Positions 16,132 through 23,529 of a stretch of DNA of 64,000 nucleotides are shown piece after piece (position 1 is the first letter of the stretch; each line of letters begins with the position of its first letter). The translations under genes and the position numbers were made by a program. The notes under the pieces are model-generated. The model was not told the DNA's origin. It was given only the letters and a program-made list of their open reading frames with translations, and did no database searches. This DNA comes from Haladaptatus litoreus (GTDB lineage: Archaea > Halobacteriota > Halobacteria > Halobacteriales > Haladaptataceae), in the NCBI RefSeq assembly GCF_900156425.1, contig NZ_FTNO01000001.1:806001-870000 (forward strand). The letters run 5' to 3'.

Positions 16132-18048
16132 ATGACGAGTAACAAGATTCTCGGTATCGACCTCGGTACCACGAACAGCGCGTTCGCGGTAATGGAAGGT
16201 GGCGACCCTGAAATCATCGTCAACGGGGAAGGCGACCGGACGACACCCTCGGTCGTCGCGTTCTCTGACGACGGCGAGCGTCTCGTCGGGAAACCGGCGA
16301 AAAATCAGGCCGTCCAGAACCCCGAGAAGACGATTCAGTCCATCAAACGCCACATGGGCGACGAGGACTACAGCGTCGAAATTGAAGGCGAAGAGTACAC
16401 GCCGGAACAGATTTCCGCGATGATTCTCCAGAAGATCAAACGCGACGCCGAGGAATATCTCGGCGACGACGTGGAGAATGCGGTCATCACGGTTCCCGCG
16501 TACTTCAACGACAAACAGCGACAGGCGACGAAGAACGCTGGCGAAATCGCTGGCTTCGACGTAGAGCGCATCGTCAACGAACCGACCGCGGCGTCGATGG
16601 CCTACGGACTGGACGACGAGTCCGACCAGACGGTTCTCGTCTACGACCTCGGTGGCGGAACGTTCGACGTTTCCATCCTCGACCTCGGCGGTGGCGTCTA
16701 CGAAGTGGTCGCCACGAACGGTGACAACGACCTCGGTGGCGACGACTGGGACCACGCCATCATCGACTATCTCGCCGAGGAGTTCGAGTCGGACCACGGT
16801 ATCGACCTCCGCGACGACCGGCAGGCGCTTCAGCGACTCAAGGACGCCGCTGAAGAGGCGAAAATCGAACTCTCCTCGCGAAAGGAGGCGGACATCAACC
16901 TCCCGTTCGTTACGGCGACGGACAACGGGCCTGTTCACTTGGAGAACAGCCTCACCCGCGCGAAGTTCGAATCCCTGACGAGCGACCTCATCGAGCGCAC
17001 GGTCGAACCGACCGAGCAGGCGCTTTCGGACGCGGGCTACGACAAGAGCGACATCGACGAAGTCATCCTCGTCGGCGGTTCGACCCGCATGCCGCAGGTC
17101 ACGGAGCAGGTCGAAGAGTTGACCGGACAGGAACCGAAGAAGAACGTCAACCCCGACGAAGCCGTCGCACTCGGCGCGGCGATTCAGGGCGGCGTTCTCT
17201 CCGGCGACGTGGACGACATCGTGCTGCTCGACGTGACGCCGCTCTCGCTCGGTATCGAAGTGAAAGGTGGCCTGTTCGAACGACTCATCGACAAGAACAC
17301 GACCATCCCAACTGAAGAATCGAAAATCTTCACGACCGCCGCGGCTAACCAAACTTCGGTGCAGGTGCGTGTCTTCCAAGGTGAGCGCGAGATGGCCGCC
17401 GACAACGAACTGCTCGGCGAGTTCCACCTCGCAGGCATTCCGCCAGCACCCGCCGGAACGCCGCAAATCGAAGTCGCGTTCAACATCGACGAAAACGGAA
17501 TCGTCAACGTCTCCGCCGAAGACCACGGGTCGGGCAACAGTGAGGAAATCACCATCGAAGGTGGCGCTGGCCTCTCGGACGACGAAGTCGAGCGCATGCA
17601 GGAAGAAGCAGAACAGCACGCAGAAGAGGACAAAGAACGGCGTGAACTCATCGAAGCGCGCAACGCCGCCGAAGGCGCGATTCAGCGCGCCGAGACGCTC
17701 CTCGAAGAGAACGAGGAGAACATCGACGAGGACCTCGAAGCAGACATCCGAGATGCAATCGAAGACGTCCAAGAGACGCTCGAAGCCGAGGACGTCGAAA
17801 AAGACGAACTCGAAGCCGCAACCGAAGACCTGAGCAAGGCGCTTCAGGAAATCGGCAAGCAAATGTACCAGCAACAGGAGCAAGCCCAACAAGCCGGTGC
17901 CGCAGGCCCCGGCGGAATGGGCGGCGGCGCTGGCCCGGGCGGCATGGGCGGCGGTCCCGGTGCAGGCGCAGGTGCCGGTGCTGACGACCAGAATGCAGAC
18001 GAGTACGTGGACGCCGACTTCGAAGACGTGGACGACGACGACGAATAG
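16132..18048 (+). CDS. dnaK: DnaK (Hsp70) chaperone
   Basis: This is an ATP-driven folding chaperone of 638 residues. The ATPase domain has [13 protein letters not shown] (phosphate 1, residues 7-19), [14 protein letters not shown] near 171 (phosphate 2) and [10 protein letters not shown] near 314 (adenosine). The substrate domain begins near [17 protein letters not shown] (about 365). The C-terminal lid ends in a Gly/Met/Ala-rich tail (about residues 588-620) before a run of Asp. The tail is typical of haloarchaeal DnaK. It works with GrpE upstream and DnaJ 42 bases downstream. Expression is likely heat-induced given its own promoter and the inverted repeat at 16030. Confidence 0.97.
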   Translation: MTSNKILGIDLGTTNSAFAVMEGGDPEIIVNGEGDRTTPSVVAFSDDGERLVGKPAKNQAVQNPEKTIQSIKRHMGDEDYSVEIEGEEYTPEQISAMILQKIKRDAEEYLGDDVENAVITVPAYFNDKQRQATKNAGEIAGFDVERIVNEPTAASMAYGLDDESDQTVLVYDLGGGTFDVSILDLGGGVYEVVATNGDNDLGGDDWDHAIIDYLAEEFESDHGIDLRDDRQALQRLKDAAEEAKIELSSRKEADINLPFVTATDNGPVHLENSLTRAKFESLTSDLIERTVEPTEQALSDAGYDKSDIDEVILVGGSTRMPQVTEQVEELTGQEPKKNVNPDEAVALGAAIQGGVLSGDVDDIVLLDVTPLSLGIEVKGGLFERLIDKNTTIPTEESKIFTTAAANQTSVQVRVFQGEREMAADNELLGEFHLAGIPPAPAGTPQIEVAFNIDENGIVNVSAEDHGSGNSEEITIEGGAGLSDDEVERMQEEAEQHAEEDKERRELIEARNAAEGAIQRAETLLEENEENIDEDLEADIRDAIEDVQETLEAEDVEKDELEAATEDLSKALQEIGKQMYQQQEQAQQAGAAGPGGMGGGAGPGGMGGGPGAGAGAGADDQNADEYVDADFEDVDDDDE

Positions 18049-18090
18049 ACGGGCGATTCAAGTATTCCCCAACTTTACTGAGGATAACTG

Positions 18091-19242
18091 ATGAGTGAGG
18101 ATTTCTACGACGTGCTCGGTGTGAGTCGGGACGCCGACGAGAGCGACATCAAGAGCGCGTATCGAAAGAAGGCCGCGGAGTACCACCCGGACGTGAGCGA
18201 CGAACCGGACGCGGAAGAGAAGTTCAAGCAGGTCAAGAAGGCAAAGGAGGTGCTTTCTGACGACGAGAAGCGCCAAGCCTACGACCAGATGGGCCACGAC
18301 CGATTCGAACAGGCCGAAAAGCGTGGCGGGTTCGACGGCAACGGCGCCGGTGCTGGCGGCGGCAACCCGTTCGGCGGCGGTGGCGGAATGGGTGGCATGG
18401 GTGACATCTTCGAACAGTTCTTCGGTGGCGGCGGTGGCCGTGGCCGTAATCCGAATCGCCCGCGACAGGGGTCGAACCTGCGAACCGGCGTCGAAATCGA
18501 CCTCGAAGATGCCTTCGAAGGCGTGAAAAAGCAGGTGTCGGTTCGGCGTCCGGAACGCTGTGGCACGTGCGACGGAAAAGGTCATCCGAAAGGAGCCGAC
18601 GTGCAGACCTGTCCGGAGTGTCAGGGACAGGGGCAGGTCACACAGGTGCAACAGACGCCGTTCGGTCGCGTTCAACAGTCTCGAACCTGCGGCCGCTGTA
18701 GCGGTGAGGGCGAACTGTACGAGGAAACCTGCGGCGACTGCGGCGGCGACGGCGTCGTTCACCGCCGAGCGACACTGAACGTCGATATTCCGGCGGGCAT
18801 CGCAGACGGACAGACGCTCCAGATGGAGGGCGAAGGTGCGCCGGGCGAAAACGGCGGGCCGAACGGCGACCTGCTCATCGAAATTCGGGTGAACGACCAT
18901 CCGGACTTCGAACGCGAGGGCGCAGACTTGTTCTATCGGAAACCGCTCTCGTTCCCGCAGGCTGTGTTCGGCGACGAAATCGAGATTACGACGCTCGATG
19001 GGTCGGTCGAAATGGACGTTCCGGCGGGCACTCAAAGCGGCGAGACGTTCCGCCTGAGGGGGAAGGGAATGCCCCGGCTCCGGCGTCGCGGAAACGGCGA
19101 TCTCTACGTGAAGGTGCAGGTCGTGACGCCCGAATCGCTGAACGACGAGCAGAAAGAGGCGTTGGAGGCGTTCGCGGAGGCGGGCGGCGAGAACGTGAGC
19201 GTCGAGAAGGGCTTTTTCGAGCGCATCAAAAACAGCTTCTAA
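18091..19242 (+). CDS. dnaJ: DnaJ (Hsp40) co-chaperone
   Basis: This is a 383-residue type I J-protein. The J domain covers residues 1-70 with HPD at 32-34. A long G/F-type linker (about 72-130) is unusually rich in GGMGG. The zinc domain has four CxxCxGxG repeats (CGTCDGKG, CPECQGQG, CGRCSGEG, CGDCGGDG; about 153-222), and the C-terminal substrate-binding domain follows. All four zinc motifs are complete. It stimulates DnaK ATPase and delivers clients. It starts 42 bases after dnaK and is probably read on the same transcript. Confidence 0.96.
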   Translation: MSEDFYDVLGVSRDADESDIKSAYRKKAAEYHPDVSDEPDAEEKFKQVKKAKEVLSDDEKRQAYDQMGHDRFEQAEKRGGFDGNGAGAGGGNPFGGGGGMGGMGDIFEQFFGGGGGRGRNPNRPRQGSNLRTGVEIDLEDAFEGVKKQVSVRRPERCGTCDGKGHPKGADVQTCPECQGQGQVTQVQQTPFGRVQQSRTCGRCSGEGELYEETCGDCGGDGVVHRRATLNVDIPAGIADGQTLQMEGEGAPGENGGPNGDLLIEIRVNDHPDFEREGADLFYRKPLSFPQAVFGDEIEITTLDGSVEMDVPAGTQSGETFRLRGKGMPRLRRRGNGDLYVKVQVVTPESLNDEQKEALEAFAEAGGENVSVEKGFFERIKNSF

Positions 19243-19289
19243 CCTCCGCTTGCCCAGTCTAATCTCTTGTTCGAGCCGAATGAGCTAAG

Positions 19290-19311
19290 CATATGCATAT
19301 CTATAGATAGG
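19290..19311 (+). promoter_or_regulatory. TATA region with two adjacent palindromes upstream of the cupredoxin-like gene
   Basis: ATATGCATAT (19291-19300) and TCTATAGA (19300-19307) are perfect palindromes in tandem, and the second is centred about 31 bases before ATG 19335. They may be a BoxA with an overlapping operator. Confidence 0.45.
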
Positions 19312-19334
19312 TAGTACAGGAAGTACACGCTCGA

Positions 19335-19973
19335 ATGTCCCACGTTGAGTTTTCACGCAGGCAGTTCGTACAGACGATGATTGGAGCGGGCGTGCTCGTC
19401 GGTGTCGCGCGAGGACAGGCCGCGACGTTCGAATTAGGCGGCCAACTGTCGGGATGGATTGGTCGCGCTCCAGACCCGATCGCTGACGAGACGAATCCGA
19501 CGATTCAGATGCAGGCCGGAAAGACGTACGTCATCGCGTGGGAGAACATGGACGGGCAACCGCACAACATCGCCATCGCGGACGGGGAGGGAAACACGCT
19601 GGAAGAAACCGAAGTCGTGAGCACGAGGGGACAGGTACAGACGCTTGAGTTCACCGCGAAACCTGCCATGGCGACGTACTTTTCGCAACTCGACGAGCAG
19701 TCGATGCGCGGAAAAATCGAAATCGTCCAACCGACGACCACCGCGACCACGAACGGGACGAACAACACGACGACGAGTACGCCAACGTCTACGACTGCAA
19801 CGACTTCTTCGACACCATCGGCCACGACGACGCAATCGACTGCTCCGAATTCGACGGACACAGCTACGGAGACGACGAGTTCGACGGAAGGTGGAAGCCT
19901 CCCCGGGTTCGGATTTCTCGCCGCCCTCGGCGGTATCGCGGGACTGAGCTATCTACTCCGTCGAGACGATTGA
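19335..19973 (+). CDS. Tat-exported cupredoxin-fold protein with C-terminal membrane anchor; copper ligands missing
   Basis: This is a 212-residue secreted protein. The N-terminus SRRQFVQTMIGAGVLVGVA is a twin-arginine signal. Residues about 35-135 match halocyanin/plastocyanin: KTYVIAWENMDGQPHNIAI holds the first His ligand and TYFSQLDEQSMRGKIEI is the usual Cys/His/Met loop. In that loop the expected Cys is Ser and the expected second His is Asp. Only the first His and the Met remain, so a type 1 copper site should not form. A Thr/Ser/Asn-rich stalk (about 136-190), probably glycosylated, leads to PGFGFLAALGGIAGLSYLL and RRDD, a PGF-CTERM-like anchor processed by archaeosortase. The role is unknown. 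It is likely a surface protein that is not electron-carrying. Confidence 0.8.
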   Translation: MSHVEFSRRQFVQTMIGAGVLVGVARGQAATFELGGQLSGWIGRAPDPIADETNPTIQMQAGKTYVIAWENMDGQPHNIAIADGEGNTLEETEVVSTRGQVQTLEFTAKPAMATYFSQLDEQSMRGKIEIVQPTTTATTNGTNNTTTSTPTSTTATTSSTPSATTTQSTAPNSTDTATETTSSTEGGSLPGFGFLAALGGIAGLSYLLRRDD

Positions 19974-20137
19974 CTTTTCCGCGTGCGCACGACGGAAGGA
20001 GTGCGCGATAGGCAGACGAGACAACCGCTATAATTCCTCGAACTTTCATTGACAGCAGGAATCAGCAACCGACACATCAGCCAGAGTCAGAATCTACACA
20101 ATCGACAGCATCAGAATTACACATCCACTAGAGTGCC

Positions 20138-20161
20138 AGCACACTCTCCGCGAGTGAGGAG
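20138..20161. repeat. 24-base intergenic repeat, copy A
   Basis: It begins AGCACACTCTCCGCGAG and differs from the copy at 40966-40989 at one of 24 positions. Both copies lie in non-coding DNA. Confidence 0.6.
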
Positions 20162-20316
20162 GAACGACGAACGAGCGGGCCGACGAATCCCTCGAAGGAG
20201 CGTCGAAGCGCGACTGAGGGGGAGAGGAATGTCTTCGTGAGAGGAGCGAGTGAATGGCTCGGAAGTCGCACGCCCGCGGAACGCAGTGAGCAGGAACGTC
20301 TTCCAGTGCTTTTGGT

Positions 20317-20367
20317 CCAGATTTTGCCAGTGAGCGCGGTGGAACCGCGCTCACTGGCAAAATCTGG
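20317..20367. terminator. Long perfect hairpin after atoE-type gene
   Basis: A perfect 23-bp stem with a 5-base loop ends 5 bases before the stop codon end of the minus-strand carrier gene. It would terminate that gene and also the convergent transcript from the cupredoxin gene. The stem is much longer than a usual archaeal terminator. Confidence 0.6.
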
Positions 20368-20372
20368 TGGTT

Positions 20373-21815
20373 CTACATCGGCAGAACCGTAATTCCCACC
20401 GCGATGATGACGCCACTGCCGAGCAGAACGAGCACACAGTACCCCATGATATCACGAACCGATAGACCGCTGATTGCGAGGAGTGGAATGGCCCAGAAGG
20501 GCTGAATCATGTTGGTCCATGCGTCACCCCACGAGGCGGCCATGGCGACACGAGGAACGCTGGTTCCGCTGGATTGTGCGGCGGTAACGAGCGTTTCGCC
20601 GATGACTGCCCACTCGCCACCGCCACTCGGGACAAAGAAGTTCACGACGCCAGCGGTGAGAAACGCCACCGCGGGGAGGGTGCCGTCGGGGGACACCTGC
20701 ACCATTCCCTGCGCGATTTGCGTGGCGAGGCTGGTCGAACCCTCCGGCGCGTAGCTCATGATTCCCATGATACCAGCGTAGAACGGGAACTGAAGGATGA
20801 TACCCCAGACGTTTTCAACTGCCTCTTTCATCGCCTCGATGTAGTTCGCAGGCGTACCGTGCAGGAGGATGCCGAGGAAGAGGAATGTGAAGTTGACGAT
20901 GTTCAGGTCGAGGTTGTTCCATGGCATCGTGCCGTCCGCGATTCCCCGCCAAAAGTAGCCGAAAACTGCCAACAGGCCGCCGAGGCCGATTCCCCACGCA
21001 ACGGCGCGGGAGTGTTCGATTCGGTCAGCGAAGGTCGTCGTTCCGGTGGGTACTGTCGTTACTTTGGTTTCCGCCTCGCCGCCGTCCGCCGCGGCTTCGA
21101 GTTTGGCGGGGTCGATGGGACGCTTTTTCTCGTCGCTCTCGGGGTACATCAGCACGAACAGGAGCGGGAGGAAGACGAGGCCGACCACGACGAACAGCAC
21201 GAGATTTGCGGTCGTGAAAATCGTCTGGCTCGTACCGATAGTGTCGTTGAGAACGCCGCTTGCGATGAGAAAGTTGCCGTTGTCTCCAGCCGAGTTCAAA
21301 TTCAGCGGAATCGACGCCGCGAGGCCGCCGTGCCAGACGATGAACCCCGAATACGCACCAGCGACGATGATGGGGAAGTCGATGGTTCGAATCTCCTCGG
21401 CCACTTTCCGGGCGAAGATTCCGCCGACGACGAGTCCGAGTCCCCAATGAACGAACGACGCGAGTGCGGCAACGGCGGGAACGAACGCGACGGCACTCCG
21501 TTCGCTGGACGGGATGGCCGCCGCTCGGGTCAGTAAGCCATCCACGAATTCCGTTTTTGCCAGTCCGTAGCCCGTCATCAGGATGAGCGTCATCTGCATC
21601 GCGAACGTGAGCAATCCCCAAAAGCCGCCGTACCAACCCGTGACGAGAATATTTTCCGCGTGGGAGAAATACCCATTCGGCCCGGGAGAAACCGCAACGA
21701 AGGCAAGTCCATACGTGACGACTGTGAGAATGATTGCGAACAGGAATGCGTCCGGAAGGTAGCGTTCGACGACGTGGGAACTTCCTTCCGCCATCTTTCG
21801 AATTACGTTTACCAT
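20373..21815 (-). CDS. Short-chain fatty acid transporter, AtoE family
   Basis: This is a 480-residue membrane protein with about 11-12 helices. It begins VNVIRKMAEGSSHVVERYLPDAF, the N-terminal signature of AtoE/TIGR00366 carriers. It continues with YGLAKTEFVDGLLTRAA, VHWGLGLVVGGIFARKVA and FFVPSGGGEWAVIGET, all typical of the family. It should import acetoacetate, butyrate or similar short acids. The AMP-forming ligases in the window would activate these. An AT-rich BoxA at 21840-21851 fits a leaderless start at 21815. The gene is divergent from the truncated ligase-like gene at 21940. Confidence 0.88.
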   Translation of the reverse strand: MVNVIRKMAEGSSHVVERYLPDAFLFAIILTVVTYGLAFVAVSPGPNGYFSHAENILVTGWYGGFWGLLTFAMQMTLILMTGYGLAKTEFVDGLLTRAAAIPSSERSAVAFVPAVAALASFVHWGLGLVVGGIFARKVAEEIRTIDFPIIVAGAYSGFIVWHGGLAASIPLNLNSAGDNGNFLIASGVLNDTIGTSQTIFTTANLVLFVVVGLVFLPLLFVLMYPESDEKKRPIDPAKLEAAADGGEAETKVTTVPTGTTTFADRIEHSRAVAWGIGLGGLLAVFGYFWRGIADGTMPWNNLDLNIVNFTFLFLGILLHGTPANYIEAMKEAVENVWGIILQFPFYAGIMGIMSYAPEGSTSLATQIAQGMVQVSPDGTLPAVAFLTAGVVNFFVPSGGGEWAVIGETLVTAAQSSGTSVPRVAMAASWGDAWTNMIQPFWAIPLLAISGLSVRDIMGYCVLVLLGSGVIIAVGITVLPM

Positions 21816-21839
21816 AGCTACGTCAGAGAGTGTCTAGCA

Positions 21840-21851
21840 ATTAAATATAAA
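21840..21851 (-). promoter_or_regulatory. BoxA of the AtoE-type gene
   Basis: On the minus strand TTTATATTTAAT is centred about 30 bases upstream of ATG 21815. It is the most AT-rich promoter in the window. Confidence 0.6.
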
Positions 21852-21939
21852 GGTTAGTCAGACACGGTGACGGCAGACGGAACGGTGGCGAAACCATCGG
21901 AACCGCCGGGCTTTTGCGCACACCAATCTGAAAGCCGAC

Positions 21940-22647
21940 ATGGACGCACTCTCCGACCTCGTCGCCCGCGAACGACGGAGCGACGACCCGGTGCTTTCGG
22001 TTCCCGATTCGCGGGGATACGACTACCATCGTCTCTGTACGACTGCGTGGAAAACGGGGAACTTCTTCCGCCATCTCGGTGTTCGAGACGGTGTCACGGT
22101 TGGCATCGTTCCGTCAAGTTCCGCCCAGTCGATTCTCGGTTTCCTCGGTGCAACCCTGCTCGGTGCGAGCGTGCGATTCGACCCGCCGCGGGACATCGAT
22201 GCCCGGGTGCTTCTCGCGCCGACCGAGACAGTTGGTGACTACGAACTGCCGCCCGGTGGCCAGTACGTCGGCCACGGGGAGAAACCCGCCGACCCGACCG
22301 TTTCGCATTTCGAAACCGACGTATGGAGCGAAAATCCAACATTTCCCGAGACGGCCCTCTCACCCGAAACGATTGCACTGACCGGCGAAAGGGACGTTTC
22401 GCACGCGGAACTGCTCGCGACAGGAAGCGCAGTCTGCGACCGGTGGAACCTCGAACCCGGCGACTCCGTCGTCGTTCGCGCCCCGCTTTCCGACCCGCGG
22501 GTCGTCGCTGGCGGAATCATCGCGCCGCTGGTTGGTGGGGCGGAAATCGTCCTCGACGCCGACCGAACCGGGGACTTTGCGGTTTGCAACGACGCTGAAG
22601 CCGCGCCGGAATCCGTCAGTATCGCGCCGGACGTGATTACGCTCTGA
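21940..22647 (+). CDS. Truncated acyl-CoA ligase-like protein lacking nucleotide loop and C-terminal lobe
   Basis: This is a 235-residue protein resembling the N-terminal half of AMP-forming ligases: RRSDDPVLSVPDSRGYDYHR (adenylation start), FFRHLGVRDGVTVGIVPSSS, and later GDSVVVRAPLSDPRVVAGGI and PLVGGAEIVLDADR. At the place where YTSGTTGxPKGVxxTH is expected it has only ETIALTGERDVSHAELLA, so the P-loop appears excised. It then stops before the A5-A10 catalytic motifs. Adenylation chemistry is therefore very unlikely. The frame is intact and acidic, so it is not an obvious pseudogene. It could be a CoA/acyl-binding or regulatory remnant. I recall similar short haloarchaeal proteins annotated as acetyl-CoA synthetase, unchecked. 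Confidence 0.65.
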   Translation: MDALSDLVARERRSDDPVLSVPDSRGYDYHRLCTTAWKTGNFFRHLGVRDGVTVGIVPSSSAQSILGFLGATLLGASVRFDPPRDIDARVLLAPTETVGDYELPPGGQYVGHGEKPADPTVSHFETDVWSENPTFPETALSPETIALTGERDVSHAELLATGSAVCDRWNLEPGDSVVVRAPLSDPRVVAGGIIAPLVGGAEIVLDADRTGDFAVCNDAEAAPESVSIAPDVITL

Positions 22648-22694
22648 GGTTCCGGAACCACATCGGTTAGGTTCTTCCGCCCGAATTTTGCGCC

Positions 22695-23462
22695 ATGTCA
22701 ACCGACGCGCTTCCGGAAATCGGACTCGGGACGATGGGGATTTCCGACCCCGAGCGAATCGCCAGCGCCATCGAGATGGGCTATCGCCACCTCGATACTG
22801 CACAGATTTACGAAAACGAGGAAGTCGTCGGGAAAGGAATCGAACTCGCGGATATCCCCCGCGAGGAGCTTTTCGTCGCCACGAAAGTCTGGGCCGACAG
22901 CCTCGCACACGACGACGTGATTGCGAGTACGGAAACCAGCCTTTCGAAACTCGGCCTCGAATCCGTCGATTTGCTCTACGTCCATCGACCAATCGAATCC
23001 TACGACCCCGAGGAAACGCTTCCCGCATTCGATGCACTGCGAGAACAGGAACGAATCAAGCACGTCGGGGTGAGCAATTTTACTCCGGAAGAACTCGATA
23101 CTGCCCGCGAGGTTCTCGACGCGCCGATTTTCGCCCATCAGGTCGAAATGCACCCCCTGTTTCGGCAGGCCGACCTCCTCGCTGACGCTCGTCGGCACGG
23201 CACGAATCTCGTGGCCTACTCGCCAATCGCGCAGGGCGAGGTGTTCGACCTGCCGGAACTGACCGCAATTGCCGAGAAACACGACGCGACGGAAGCGCAG
23301 GTTGCCCTCGCGTGGCTCGTGGAGACGGGTGCGGTTCCGATTCCGCGCTCGCAAAGTGACGCCCATCTCCACCAGAATTTGGCCGCACGGAACATCGAAC
23401 TCTCGGCGGGGGATGTGAACACAATCGGATCAATCGACCGCGAAAAGAAACTGTTCGAATAG
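22695..23462 (+). CDS. Aldo/keto reductase
   Basis: This is a 255-residue NADPH-dependent oxidoreductase with a TIM-barrel fold. The catalytic tetrad is visible: Asp and Tyr in YRHLDTAQIYENEEVVG, Lys in FVATKVW, and His in LLYVHRP. The end has VALAWLVETGAVPIPRSQS, the cofactor 2'-phosphate-binding region. It is a little shorter than the typical 270-320 residues because of a short C-terminus, as in many prokaryotic 2,5-diketo-gluconate reductase-like members. The substrate is unknown. It lies 47 bases after the truncated ligase-like gene and may be co-transcribed. Confidence 0.92.
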   Translation: MSTDALPEIGLGTMGISDPERIASAIEMGYRHLDTAQIYENEEVVGKGIELADIPREELFVATKVWADSLAHDDVIASTETSLSKLGLESVDLLYVHRPIESYDPEETLPAFDALREQERIKHVGVSNFTPEELDTAREVLDAPIFAHQVEMHPLFRQADLLADARRHGTNLVAYSPIAQGEVFDLPELTAIAEKHDATEAQVALAWLVETGAVPIPRSQSDAHLHQNLAARNIELSAGDVNTIGSIDREKKLFE

Positions 23463-23477
23463 ATTCGATTGGGATGG

Positions 23478-23508
23478 GCGAGTCAGTCGCCGTCGGAGAC
23501 TGACTCGC
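23478..23508. terminator. Hairpin between convergent aldo/keto reductase and acetyl-CoA synthetase genes
   Basis: An 11-bp perfect stem (GCGAGTCAGTC with its complement) and a 9-base loop lie between two convergent stop codons, with TTTTACTCTTT after it on the plus strand. Confidence 0.6.
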
Positions 23509-23529
23509 TTGGAACCCCCGTTTTACTCT

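Larger units (their letters stand above)
19974..20372. other. Intergenic region with repeat-like sequence and a large hairpin
   Basis: About 400 bases lie between convergent genes. It holds a copy of a 24-base repeat (20138-20161) also found at 40966. It also holds a segment (about 20229-20262) related to one at 30511-30546, and a 23-bp hairpin at 20317-20367. No gene is supported. Confidence 0.5.

Noticed and set aside
16000-17892. Long minus-strand open frame opposite dnaK
   Set aside because: Antisense open frames are common over dnaK in GC-rich genomes. There is no domain, and it is rich in Phe/Val/Arg in a pattern mirroring the sense strand.
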